Assembly: GCF_021390435.2 (NCBI RefSeq)
Contig: NZ_JAJVCN010000001.1
Coordinates: 1,984,001 to 2,048,000 of the forward strand
Origin: Kibdelosporangium philippinense
GTDB taxonomy: Bacteria; Actinomycetota; Actinomycetes; Mycobacteriales; Pseudonocardiaceae
Direction: 5' to 3'
DNA: 64,000 bases
A program made the position numbers and the translations under genes. Below are positions 8,341-17,228 of this stretch, in pieces (positions within the stretch are counted from its first letter, which is position 1; each line of letters opens with the position of its first letter). The notes under the pieces are model-generated. The model was not told the DNA's origin and did no database searches. It saw nothing but the letters and a program-made list of their open reading frames with translations.

Positions 8341-9563
8341 GTGGAGATCCGGACGCTGATCGACCGTCTCGCCGATGAGGACACGCGGCTGGAGGCGGAG
8401 AAGTTCCTTGCCGAGCGCGGAACCGAGGTTCTCGGCGTGTTGCTGGCCGAACTGGCCGACCCCGCCTCCCAACTGGACTGCGTGCCAGCGTTGAGAAAGA
8501 TAGGAAATGCCGCTTTCGACCCGTTGGCCGAACTGATCGCGTCGGCACAGGACGGTGATGTCGTACGACGTGCGTGCCGTGCGTTCACAGGATTGGACGT
8601 CAGCGCCGAGCGGTATTTGAACGCGATTCAGCATCCACATACGACAGTGCGCACGCATGCTGTCTCGATGTTGCATGGACAAACTGCCTTGGCCCACGCG
8701 CGGGAGTTGTTGCCCGCCTTGGCTGACGAGGACTACTACGTGCGACGGCAGACAGCGTGGGTGTTCGCGAGTATGGGACCGGATGTCCTGCCGTTGCTGC
8801 AGGAGACGCGTCGTACAGCCAAAGGCGACATCCGGCGGGGTGCATTGGTTGGGCTGCTGGAGGTCGGTGGACCCGATGTCATCTCGGCCAAGGACCGTGT
8901 GGTGATCGAGCGGTTCCTCCGGCTTCAGGTCCAGGACGACTGGTGGACGTTCGAGCCGATGCACCTGTGCGGCGGCTGGTTCGCGCTGCGCACCGAGGAC
9001 CAAGCCGCCGTGCTTGGCGTGTTCGGGCTGTCGGATCCCGTTCCGGTGACCAAGGAATTGGGCGCTGACGCGTGGAACAGCGACCATCATCAGTGGGCGA
9101 AAGAAGATGAGCACGTGCAGTGCGCCCGGGCGTACTGCACGGCTGTCTTCGACGGCTGGACGCTCGTGTTCGGTGAGCCGTTCAAGCACAGCCCGCGACC
9201 CGTGCCGGAGCTGTGTGCTGTGTTGAGCAAGGTGTTCGGCGAGGCCCACTACTACGGCATGAGCTGCGGCGACGGCTGGACCGCGTGGTGTATCGCCGAG
9301 GACGGCGAAGTGATCCGGTACTACGACGCCTTCTTACCGGAAAAGCAGATCGGCGAGCCACTTGAGGCAGAGGAAGGACTCTGTGTCTGCCGCACGACTT
9401 CAAGGACGACATGGACGGGTGCTGGGGCACCCACGTCGCCGAACAGCTGTCGGTCAACCCGGCGTCGACGGACTGGGAAGGCGAGATGGAAGGCCACGGG
9501 GTGCTCGCGCTCACGCAATGTGGGCGCACGCACGGATCACCCCGTGGCGCGATTTCCTACTAG
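8341..9563 (+). CDS. HEAT-repeat-like protein, disrupted by a frameshift
   Basis: Helical repeats fill the first 200 residues (for example ELADPASQLDCVPALRKIGN, RRACRAFTGLD, YVRRQTAWVFASMGPDVLP), typical of HEAT/PBS-lyase-type scaffolds. A Trp-rich C-terminal domain follows (GGWFALR, YYGMSCGDGWTAWCIAEDG). The starting frame stays protein-like to about 9383, then degenerates to Arg/Thr/Ser-rich shadow; meanwhile the frame one base back reads LCLPHDFKDDMDGCWGTH and continues to a stop at 9561-9563. So the intact gene would end at 9563, and one base is missing near 9372-9386, or a -1 slip occurs there. A sequencing error, a recent mutation or programmed shifting cannot be separated here. Function unknown. 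Confidence 0.7.
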
Positions 9564-10180
9564 AGACAGGGAGGCTGGTAGCCGTCAATGCTCAGTCCGC
9601 GGAAGTCGAGCTTGTTCGGCGTCTTGCCGACGAAAACAAAGCCGCGCGCCTCACGCAGCGCGGAAGCGAAGGAGTACGACGGAGTGCCCAGTTCAGGCAG
9701 GGTCGTCCACGCCTTGGGGGAGAAGCTGAAGAACTTCCGGACGAGCTTGCCGCCGGTCGACGGCACCAGCGTGAGCCACTTGTCGCCGCCACTCCAGTGC
9801 GACGCGGGCCGCAGTTGGACGTAGAGATCGTCGGTCGCGCTGTAGGTCATCCAGAAGCCGCGCGACTTGCCGAGATCGGCCTGCGCCTCGAACTGGTTGG
9901 CCAGCCAGACCACGACCACGTGCCACTCGACGTTGAGGAACTCCACCTTGGCCGCGTACCGCTTGCCCTCGCGGACGAGCAGGCTGCCGGTCGCGGGCAC
10001 GGTCGTGCCCTCGCCGCTGGCGATCCACTGCTGCAGCCGGTCGATCGACGGCGTCGCGCATTCACAGTTTCGCTCGGATGTCGCCTGTGCGGCCGGTGCT
10101 GTCAGGCCGAGCATCAGTAATGCCGCGATTATCCCGATGACTGGGACCCTTTTCCGGTTTTGCTTGGAGGCTAAGCGCAT
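9560..10180 (-). CDS. Secreted hypothetical protein
   Basis: 206 residues. The N-terminus has a basic region (MRLASKQNRKRV), a hydrophobic core (GIIAALLMLGLTAPAAQA) and a plausible AQA-type cleavage site, so Sec export is likely. The mature part begins with a Cys-x-Cys pair (ERNCECATPS) and ends with a lone Cys three residues from the stop region (PPCL), suggesting disulfides. I do not recognise a family. It is convergent with the HEAT-like gene, the stops overlapping by a few bases. Confidence 0.7.
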   Translation of the reverse strand: MRLASKQNRKRVPVIGIIAALLMLGLTAPAAQATSERNCECATPSIDRLQQWIASGEGTTVPATGSLLVREGKRYAAKVEFLNVEWHVVVVWLANQFEAQADLGKSRGFWMTYSATDDLYVQLRPASHWSGGDKWLTLVPSTGGKLVRKFFSFSPKAWTTLPELGTPSYSFASALREARGFVFVGKTPNKLDFRGLSIDGYQPPCL

Positions 10181-10357
10181 TCCAGCGAACCTAGCAGGGC
10201 TGCTCCGGTGGGACTACTGCTCTTGACGTAGCAAGACTGTCCGTGCGACAGACGCAATGCGACCATCCGATTCGTACGGTTTCCCTAATGGTCCATTTCG
10301 GACCGGGTTTCGTGGTCCACCGGCCCGAATGGGGCAACTGCCCGCTGTAGTAGGGGC

Positions 10358-11728
10358 ATGACCGTCCAGGAACTCGCCGAGATCGGCGCGAACGTCGAAG
10401 TACTCACCGACCGCTGGGGTATCCCGCACATCTACGCGGCCAACGAGCACGATCTGTTCGTGGCGCAGGGTTTCATCGCCGCACGCGAACGTCTGTTCCA
10501 AATGGACCGATGGCGACGTAAGGGATTAGGCCTGACGGGTGAGGCTTCCTGCGGCCCGGATGTGCGGCGGTGTACCGAGGCCTTCGTGCTTGGTGTGAAC
10601 GCGTTCATTGATCTGGACCAACTGCCCTACGAGTTTCGGGAACTGGGGTACCGGCCGGAGCGCTGGCGGGCCGAGGACATCGTCCGCATCCAGACGCCCG
10701 GCTATGACAGCAATAACTGGGTGATCGGCCCGAGGCGCACGCGCAGCGGACGGCCTATCCTGGCGCACGAGCCGCACCTCGACATGACCTTGCCGTCACC
10801 GCGGTTCGTCACTCACCTGGCCGCTCCTGGGTTGAACGTGATCGGTGCCGGTGAACCGAGCTTGCCGGGAATTTCCGTGGGACACAACGGTTCCGTAGCG
10901 TTCGCCGGGTTGGATCTTCGTGCCGTGCAGCTGATGCGGGCGAAGGACCCGCTTGAGTTCCGCGACCATGTACACGCGATGCCGACTGGAAGCGACGACC
11001 TGATCGTGGTCGCGAACGAGCAGAACACCAACCGGATCCGTGAGGTGCTCAGCGGCGGATCGGGCTGGACTGTCGCGGACAGCCTGGCCTTGCAGGTCGA
11101 CGAGCTCAACCCGCTGGCACGCACGGTTGTGCCGACGCTGCTGGCCGCAGTGGGCAAGCCAACCGATCCGGCTGAGCGTAAGGCGCTGGAATTGTTGCGG
11201 GCATGGGATTTCGTCGAGTCTGCGGATTCGTCCGCGGCTGTCGTGTTCCACACGTGGTACCGCAAACATTTGGACTCGCGCTCACGTCGACCCGAACGTA
11301 CGACGTTCGCGAACGCGGTGGCCGAACTGGTCGCGGCCCACGGCAGGCGGCCGGAGGCATGGCGGTGGGGTGATCTGCACACGTTGACCTTCGCGCACCC
11401 GTTGCCGGAGCTCGCTGGGTTGCCGCCCATTCCTCGTGGCGGCAGCGGCGACACCGTGAGCTACTCGCCCTTCGACGAGTCGTTCCGCCAGGTGCAAGGC
11501 GCGTCGTTCCGGATCGTCATCGACGTCGGCGCGTGGAACGAGTCGATGGTGGTCAACGCCCCTGGTCAGTCCGGTCGCCCGGACAACAAGCATTACGACG
11601 ATCACCTCGACGCGTGGTTGCAGGGAGAAGCGTTTCCGCTGTCGTATTCGCGGGCCGCGGTGGAGAAGGTGGCGGAGTCACGTTTGCTGCTGCGGCCTGT
11701 CACGAACGAGCGTCCTAGCCTGTCATAG
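10358..11728 (+). CDS. Shortened penicillin acylase family (Ntn) hydrolase
   Basis: 456 residues, whereas penicillin acylase family members normally have 700-850. The alpha-chain opening is present (VEVLTDRWGIPHIYAANEHDLF, VAQGFIAARERLFQMDRWRR), and the nucleophile region is present (GYDSNNWVIGPRRTRSGRPI), with the Ser that normally becomes the N-terminal nucleophile after self-cleavage. GHNGSVAF and the SGRPDNKHYDDHLDAW segment near the C-terminus also fit. Material between the alpha-chain start and the nucleophile, and parts of the beta chain, are much reduced, so it may be a miniaturised active enzyme or a decaying copy with the frame kept. Substrate unknown: beta-lactam side chains, N-acyl homoserine lactones or other amides. 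Confidence 0.75.
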   Translation: MTVQELAEIGANVEVLTDRWGIPHIYAANEHDLFVAQGFIAARERLFQMDRWRRKGLGLTGEASCGPDVRRCTEAFVLGVNAFIDLDQLPYEFRELGYRPERWRAEDIVRIQTPGYDSNNWVIGPRRTRSGRPILAHEPHLDMTLPSPRFVTHLAAPGLNVIGAGEPSLPGISVGHNGSVAFAGLDLRAVQLMRAKDPLEFRDHVHAMPTGSDDLIVVANEQNTNRIREVLSGGSGWTVADSLALQVDELNPLARTVVPTLLAAVGKPTDPAERKALELLRAWDFVESADSSAAVVFHTWYRKHLDSRSRRPERTTFANAVAELVAAHGRRPEAWRWGDLHTLTFAHPLPELAGLPPIPRGGSGDTVSYSPFDESFRQVQGASFRIVIDVGAWNESMVVNAPGQSGRPDNKHYDDHLDAWLQGEAFPLSYSRAAVEKVAESRLLLRPVTNERPSLS

Positions 11729-11768
11729 CTGGTCGATACCACCGTCGGAGAAAAGGTGAGGTACCTCG

Positions 11769-13142
11769 GTGACTGGTGTCGACCTGCACCTGGACGTGCG
11801 AGGGCCGGGTGTGCTGGCTGGGCTGACCGACGCGCTGCGGGACGCGGTGCGGACCGGTCGGCTCACGCCGGGCACCAGGCTGCCGTCCAGCCGCAATCTC
11901 GCCGTTGACCTCGGCGTCGCCCGCAATACCGTGGTCGCGGCCTACGCCGAGTTGATCGAAGAAGGCTGGCTGACGGCCAGACAGGGTGCGGGTACGCAGG
12001 TCGCGGACGCGTGCCAGCCGGTCGTCGAGCCGCAGCCGCCCGTCTCGAAACCCGCATACGAGGACCGTCCGCTATACGACCTACGCCCGGGTTGGCCGGA
12101 CGTGTCGTCGTTCCCTCGCGCCGAGTGGATCAAGGCAACCCGGCGCGCGGTCGAGCAGGCTTCGAGCGTCGCGTTCTCGGAGCAAGCACTGACCGGGCGG
12201 ATCGAGCTGCGACGCGCCTTGTCGGACTACCTTGCCCGCGCCCGGGGCGTGTACTCCGCGCCAGAGCGGATCGTGATCTCCTCCGGCGCATCCCACGGCC
12301 TTGCGTTGCTCGCCGCGGCATTGCGGACCCGGCGAGTGGACACTGTTGCTGTTGAGGCCTATGGCCTGCCGCTGCATCGGGAACTGTTTGCCCGCGTTGG
12401 ATTGCGCACGCCGCCGTTGCCGATGGATCAGCACGGCGCCCGTACCGATCGGTTGGCGGGTCACGGTGCGGTGCTGCTGACCCCGGCGCACCAGTTCCCG
12501 ACCGGCGCCGCGTTGGATCCGCAGCGTCGGTCCACAGTGGTCGATTGGGCGCGGTCGACCGGCGGCCTGGTCATCGAGGACGACTACGACGGCGAATTCC
12601 GTTACGACCGTAAGCCCGTCGGCGCCCTGCAAGGGCTCGATCCGGAGCACGTCGTCTACCTCGGCACAGCGAGCAAGGCCATCGCGCCCGGCCTGCGCCT
12701 CGGCTGGATGGTCGTGCCCGAGGGATTGATCGGCGACATCAACCGCGTGATCGGCGGCTTGAGCGTGACCGGGACCGTCGAGCAGCTTGCCATGGCCGAA
12801 CTGCTCGACTCAGGGGCCTACGACCGGCACGTGCGGGTGATGCGGGCGCGGTACCGGCAACGTCGCGACGAGCTCGTCACCATGCTTGCCAGCCGTAACG
12901 AGAGCGTCCGTCTGCCCGGCATCGCCGCAGGCCTGCACGCGCTCGTCGAGCTGCCTTGGGACACCGAGGAAGCGACCGTGAAAAGCGCCGCCGCGCGTCG
13001 CCTGGCCGTGCACGGACTCGACGAATTCCGGCACCCGGCCGTCCCTCGGGACCGGCACGCCCTCGTGGTCGGATTCGGCACGCCGTCACCCAGTGGCTGG
13101 CCCAGCGCCCTCAACGCGCTGCGTCGAGTCCTGCCGTCCTGA
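11769..13142 (+). CDS. MocR/PdxR-type regulator (GntR HTH plus aminotransferase domain)
   Basis: 457 residues. The N-terminal winged helix (about residues 15-80) reads LRDAVRTGRLTPGTRLPSSR and VARNTVVAAYAELIEEGWL, as in GntR proteins. The rest is a fold-type I aminotransferase domain; the PLP lysine lies in YLGTASKAIAPGLRLGW, after the IEDDYDGEFRYD segment. MocR proteins use PLP or a PLP adduct as a ligand and often control vitamin B6 or amino-acid genes. The GTG at 11769 follows AAAAGGTGAGG. Its target is not clear from the neighbours. It is convergent with, and overlaps, the alpha/beta hydrolase. Confidence 0.9.
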   Translation: MTGVDLHLDVRGPGVLAGLTDALRDAVRTGRLTPGTRLPSSRNLAVDLGVARNTVVAAYAELIEEGWLTARQGAGTQVADACQPVVEPQPPVSKPAYEDRPLYDLRPGWPDVSSFPRAEWIKATRRAVEQASSVAFSEQALTGRIELRRALSDYLARARGVYSAPERIVISSGASHGLALLAAALRTRRVDTVAVEAYGLPLHRELFARVGLRTPPLPMDQHGARTDRLAGHGAVLLTPAHQFPTGAALDPQRRSTVVDWARSTGGLVIEDDYDGEFRYDRKPVGALQGLDPEHVVYLGTASKAIAPGLRLGWMVVPEGLIGDINRVIGGLSVTGTVEQLAMAELLDSGAYDRHVRVMRARYRQRRDELVTMLASRNESVRLPGIAAGLHALVELPWDTEEATVKSAAARRLAVHGLDEFRHPAVPRDRHALVVGFGTPSPSGWPSALNALRRVLPS

Positions 13143-13800
13143 TCAAATCGGCGACGACCTGCGGCTGAGACAGGAATGGCGAATGCGACGAGTCCACCTC
13201 GTGCACGGTCCCGCACCGCTGCGCCATCTGCCGCTGCACGACGGCCGGGATCGCGTTGTCGGCCGTGGCGACGAGGTAGGTCGACGGGGTGTCACGCCAG
13301 GCTGCCACGGACAACGGGTCCTTGAACGCCGCGTAAGACTGTGGCCTGAGCTGGGCAATGGCCTCCTGAGCCTGGGCCGCGGGCAGATCGTTGAAGAAGA
13401 TCTCGGCCGGGGTGTCGGGATCGACCAGACCGTCGTCGCGAACCAGCCACCACTCCAGCGGCACCCCACCAGCCGCCTGGAGCAGCGACTCCCCAACATC
13501 GAGCACGAAGGCAGCGACATACAGGATGTGCTTGACGTTGGACAGCCCCGCCAAACCCTCCGTAGCGACGATGCCACCGAACGAATGCGCCACCGCGACA
13601 ACCGGACCGTCGATGGCGGCCGCAGCGTCCCGGACAACCTGGGCGTCCGCAGCGAGCCCAACCGATGCGTCGTCGACTGACTTCAGGTCGACCGTGACCA
13701 CTTGACGGTCGTTCAGCAACGAGACCACTGTGTCCCAGCACCACGATCCGTGCCAGGCACCATGAATGAGCAGGACTGTTGGCTTCGCGTCGTCGGTCAT
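13111..13800 (-). CDS. Alpha/beta hydrolase
   Basis: 229 residues with a complete catalytic set: an oxyanion region IHGAWHGSWCWD near the N-terminus, the nucleophile elbow VAVAHSFGGIV (Ser), an Asp around VATADNAI, and His in VDSSHSPFLSQP near the C-terminus. The short cap and the HGAWHGxWCW start are typical of small esterases related to plant methylesterases and EstC. Substrate unknown. The last 32 bp overlap the convergent MocR gene. Confidence 0.88.
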   Translation of the reverse strand: MTDDAKPTVLLIHGAWHGSWCWDTVVSLLNDRQVVTVDLKSVDDASVGLAADAQVVRDAAAAIDGPVVAVAHSFGGIVATEGLAGLSNVKHILYVAAFVLDVGESLLQAAGGVPLEWWLVRDDGLVDPDTPAEIFFNDLPAAQAQEAIAQLRPQSYAAFKDPLSVAAWRDTPSTYLVATADNAIPAVVQRQMAQRCGTVHEVDSSHSPFLSQPQVVADLIRTAGLDAAR

Positions 13801-13915
13801 GGCCGGTCCTTACCTCAGGTGAGAACGTCCAAGATAGACCGTGAACATCGTCCGCGCAGGTCCCAACGGGCAGAATGGATGTGTTGCACCACGCTGCGAG
13901 TTGCAAGGGGGCACG

Positions 13916-16069
13916 ATGCGCCGGTTGCGAACGTGGTGGCATCGCCTGCGCGGTTGGTGGTTCCTGGTTGTCGCGGCGGCGGTGACGGGCGTGATGTCCG
14001 CAGTGAGCAAGCAGTACACAGGCCTGGTCGCGGCGATCGTTGTCGCTGTCGGTGGGGCTTGCGCGGCCGTCTTGTCGGAACGCGGCCGTGCCCAGTTGGC
14101 TTCGCCGGCCGCGAAAAAGCGGTCGCCGTTCTATCTGTCCCGGGTCGACCGGATCACCGACCCGATTCGGCTGGGTGTGCACCCCGCAGCCACGGTCGAG
14201 CGCACCGACGGCACAAGCGATCGGGTGCCACCGTTCATCGAACGTGATCGTTCGCCCGAACTCGCCGCGGCCTTGCAAGCCGGCGGATTCGTTCTGGTGG
14301 TCGGCGATTCGACGGCTGGCAAGACCCGCCTTGCCTACGAGACCATGCGAGTGTGCCTGCCTCGGCACGTGTGCGTCGTACCGGACAACCCAGCGGCGTT
14401 CGGCGCTGCTGTCGCTGCCGTGAAGCAGAACCGGCCTAGCGTGCTCTGGCTGGACGATCTTGAACGGTACCTTGGCGCGGACGGTCTTCACCGGGCTGAA
14501 ATCGATGATGTGCTGGATGGCAAGCGGGGGCGGACGATCGTCTTGGCGACGTTGCGGGCCCATGAACGTGAGTGGTTCAGCGAGCGCAACGACTCCGGGC
14601 GTGAGCACGGTGAGCGTCAGTGGGCTGGTACCGCGCGGGCTGTGCTCAACGCCGTGACTAGCGAGATCCACCTTGAACGCCGGTGGTCTGATCGGGAACT
14701 GGCGTCCGCGCAAGCTTTTCACGGCGATGTGCGCGTGCGGCGTGCGCTGGCCAGCGCCGACCGATACGGCCTCGCCGAGCACCTGGCGGCCGGTCCGGAG
14801 CTGTTGCGTGAGCTGACGAACGCGTGGTCGGTGCGGACGGGCCGGGCACGGGGTGCCGCGTTGGTCACCGCGGCAGTCGACATCCGGCGGATCAAATACC
14901 ACCGCCCCGTGCCGTTGTCGCTGTTACGGGATCTCCACGAGGCATACCTGACTGACCGGGGTGGCGTCGCGCTGCGTCCGGAGGACTGGGACGAGGCACT
15001 GGACTGGGCGACACAACCGTTGCACGCGACGAGCAGCCTTCTTGAACCACATCCGGGTGACGAGTACCTCGCCTTCGACTACCTGGTCGATGCCGCAGCG
15101 AAGGCGTCTGCGCCCGCCCGAGTGCTCGACGCCACATGGCAAGCCGTGGTCGACGTCGCCGCTGCCGCTGAGCTGTTCGACGTGGGCCGAGCGGCGGCGT
15201 TCGAAGGTCGTTTCGACTACGTGCAGCAGGCTTTGACGAAGGCGACCTCGTCGAACGAGTTCAGGATCGCGGCCGATCTCGCAGCGTGCCTTGGCGATGG
15301 GGGATACGAGGACACCGCCTCCACTCAGCTCGAAACGATCATCGCGGCTGCTCGGGAGAGCGGTGCGGTCTCCGCTGCCGAACTGTTGGACATGATGTCC
15401 GATCTGGCGTGGATGATCGGTGAGAAAGTCGCGGGTCGTGGGGATCCCGAACGTGCGCTGCGCATCACCGATCAGATCGTGCGGGACACGACCGCCTTGC
15501 TCGGCAGCGATCACCCGCAGACTCTGCATGCCCGGCTTGTGCACGCGCGTCAACTCGGAGCGACGGGCGCGGAGCGTGAAGCGCTTGCGCTCGCCACCGA
15601 AACGGCCGCGGCGGCTGTGGCACGCTATGGCCGAAGCCATCGGCAGGTGTTGAGTGCGCGATTCGAGATAGCGGTATGGGTGCATGGGATCGAAGGGCCG
15701 CTGGCATCGGTTCAGCACTTCACCGATCTGATGGCGGACGCTGAGCGTTCGACGCCGGTGGACCGAGCGTTGATCGTCGACTGTCGGTGGAATCTGGGCG
15801 GAGCGCTACTCGCGTGCGGCGATGCGGCTGCGGTCGAGGTGCTCGCGACCACCGTCGTAGAGGCCCAGAACGTCTACGGTGCCGACCACAGGCGCACCTT
15901 GGACAAGCGACTGTCGCATGCTGAGGCGGTAGGCGTCATGGGAGATCCAGGGCGTGCGGCGGCGCTCGCGGCTCAGTTGGTTGACGACTGTGTTCGCCAC
16001 CTCGGCGAGGACAATCCGGTAACCGTCGAGGCTCGGGCGCTGGCCGAGCGATTCAGTAGTGCCGTCTGA
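13916..16069 (+). CDS. Membrane-anchored P-loop NTPase with TPR-like repeats
   Basis: 717 residues. Two N-terminal hydrophobic segments (WWFLVVAAAVTGVMSAV and GLVAAIVVAVGGACAAVL) probably anchor it to the membrane with a cytoplasmic body. A Walker A (GDSTAGKTRLAYE) and Walker B (SVLWLDDLERYL) follow. The C-terminal half is a series of helical repeats of TPR type (GDPERALRITDQIVRDTTAL, LGSDHPQTLHARLVHARQLG, YGADHRRTLDKRLSHAEAVG), the kinesin-light-chain-like style common in actinobacterial STAND proteins. This layout suggests a signalling or sensing ATPase, but no effector domain is recognisable. The ATG at 13916 has a GGGGG Shine-Dalgarno; upstream in-frame residues are not protein-like. Confidence 0.75.
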   Translation: MRRLRTWWHRLRGWWFLVVAAAVTGVMSAVSKQYTGLVAAIVVAVGGACAAVLSERGRAQLASPAAKKRSPFYLSRVDRITDPIRLGVHPAATVERTDGTSDRVPPFIERDRSPELAAALQAGGFVLVVGDSTAGKTRLAYETMRVCLPRHVCVVPDNPAAFGAAVAAVKQNRPSVLWLDDLERYLGADGLHRAEIDDVLDGKRGRTIVLATLRAHEREWFSERNDSGREHGERQWAGTARAVLNAVTSEIHLERRWSDRELASAQAFHGDVRVRRALASADRYGLAEHLAAGPELLRELTNAWSVRTGRARGAALVTAAVDIRRIKYHRPVPLSLLRDLHEAYLTDRGGVALRPEDWDEALDWATQPLHATSSLLEPHPGDEYLAFDYLVDAAAKASAPARVLDATWQAVVDVAAAAELFDVGRAAAFEGRFDYVQQALTKATSSNEFRIAADLAACLGDGGYEDTASTQLETIIAAARESGAVSAAELLDMMSDLAWMIGEKVAGRGDPERALRITDQIVRDTTALLGSDHPQTLHARLVHARQLGATGAEREALALATETAAAAVARYGRSHRQVLSARFEIAVWVHGIEGPLASVQHFTDLMADAERSTPVDRALIVDCRWNLGGALLACGDAAAVEVLATTVVEAQNVYGADHRRTLDKRLSHAEAVGVMGDPGRAAALAAQLVDDCVRHLGEDNPVTVEARALAERFSSAV

Positions 16070-16084
16070 AGTGGAGATACCCTG

Positions 16085-17158
16085 ATGGCTATGGCTGTCG
16101 GCGTTGGCATTGTCGGGCTCAGCGCGAATGGTGGTTGGGCCGCTATGGCCCATGTTCCCGCGTTGAGGGCACTTCCTGGTTACGAGATTCGGGCGTTGAG
16201 CGCGAGTTCCGCGGAATCAGCGAGGGCGGCGGGGGAGGCGCACGGCGTGCCACTCGCGTTCGGGTCGGTGGATGAGCTCGTGAGCCGGGACGAGGTCGAC
16301 CTGGTTGTCGTCACGGTCAAGACCCCGCGTCACCACGAGCTCGTCACGGCTGCGGTGCAGGCGAACAAGATGGTCCTGTGCGAGTGGCCGTTGGGCAACG
16401 GGCTCGCCGAGGCCGAGGAACTGGCCGCGTTGGCGCGATCACGTGGTGTCAGGACGGCCATTGGATTGCAGGGGCGGGCGGTTCCGGCGATCCGGTGGTT
16501 GCGTGATCTGATTGCCGACGGTTATGTCGGAGATGTCCTGTCGACCACGGTCGTGGGATCGGGGATGGCTTGGGGCGCCGAGGTTCCCGCGCCGAGTAGC
16601 CGGTATCTCTTCGACGCGGCCAACGGCGCGACCATGCTGACCATCCCGGTTGCGCATGCCGTCGACAGCCTTGCGTTGGTACTGGGGGAGTTTGCTGAGA
16701 TTCGCGCTGTCGTCGCGAATCGGCGTACCACAGTGCGTGATGGGGATGGCGAGATTCCGATGACCGCGCCGGATCAGGTTGTCGTCGCGGGACAGTTGGA
16801 CAGTGGTGCGGTTGCGACTGTCCATTATCGAGGCGGCATGTGCCGTGGCACGAACTTCCAGTGGGAGATCAACGGTACCGACGGCGACCTCGTGATCACG
16901 GGACCGTTCGGCAATCCACAGTTCGCGCCGCTGCGGATCCGCGGCGGCCACGGCAGCGACACCGAACTGGCCGACTTGCAGGTGCCCGCCGAGTATCACC
17001 GCGTCCCCGGTCTCGTCGACGGTATGCCAGGTTACGGAGTCGCGCACGCGTACGTGCAGCTGCTTGAGGACATCGAGAACGGCACGACTACCGTTCCTGA
17101 CTTCGATCACGCGGTCATGCGACAGCGCATGGTCGCCGCGGTACAGGCGGCGTCTTGA
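16085..17158 (+). CDS. Gfo/Idh/MocA family oxidoreductase (Gal80-like)
   Basis: 357 residues. The N-terminal Rossmann fold starts GVGIVGLSANGGWAAMAHVP, with the SANGGWA insertion seen in the Gal80-like subgroup, and continues with VDLVVVTVKTPRHHELV and LCEWPLGNG; the usual catalytic Lys of EKP is replaced by Trp in CEWPLG, again as in Gal80-like proteins. The C-terminal domain (VVGSGMAWG, GATMLTIPVAHAVDSL) is the beta-sheet substrate domain. Members are NAD(P)-dependent sugar or inositol dehydrogenases, but the missing Lys makes dehydrogenase activity uncertain. It follows the P-loop/TPR gene by 15 bp and is probably co-transcribed. Confidence 0.88.
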   Translation: MAMAVGVGIVGLSANGGWAAMAHVPALRALPGYEIRALSASSAESARAAGEAHGVPLAFGSVDELVSRDEVDLVVVTVKTPRHHELVTAAVQANKMVLCEWPLGNGLAEAEELAALARSRGVRTAIGLQGRAVPAIRWLRDLIADGYVGDVLSTTVVGSGMAWGAEVPAPSSRYLFDAANGATMLTIPVAHAVDSLALVLGEFAEIRAVVANRRTTVRDGDGEIPMTAPDQVVVAGQLDSGAVATVHYRGGMCRGTNFQWEINGTDGDLVITGPFGNPQFAPLRIRGGHGSDTELADLQVPAEYHRVPGLVDGMPGYGVAHAYVQLLEDIENGTTTVPDFDHAVMRQRMVAAVQAAS

Positions 17159-17228
17159 CTATATGCATTTCACTGTGTCGGAATGGTGGACACGGTGTGC
17201 TGCAAAGGTGGACACGGCGCGGAGAGGG

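Noticed and set aside
13292..14902. Minus-strand frame of 536 codons spanning the hydrolase and P-loop genes
   Set aside because: It crosses two well-supported genes and shows only composition bias.
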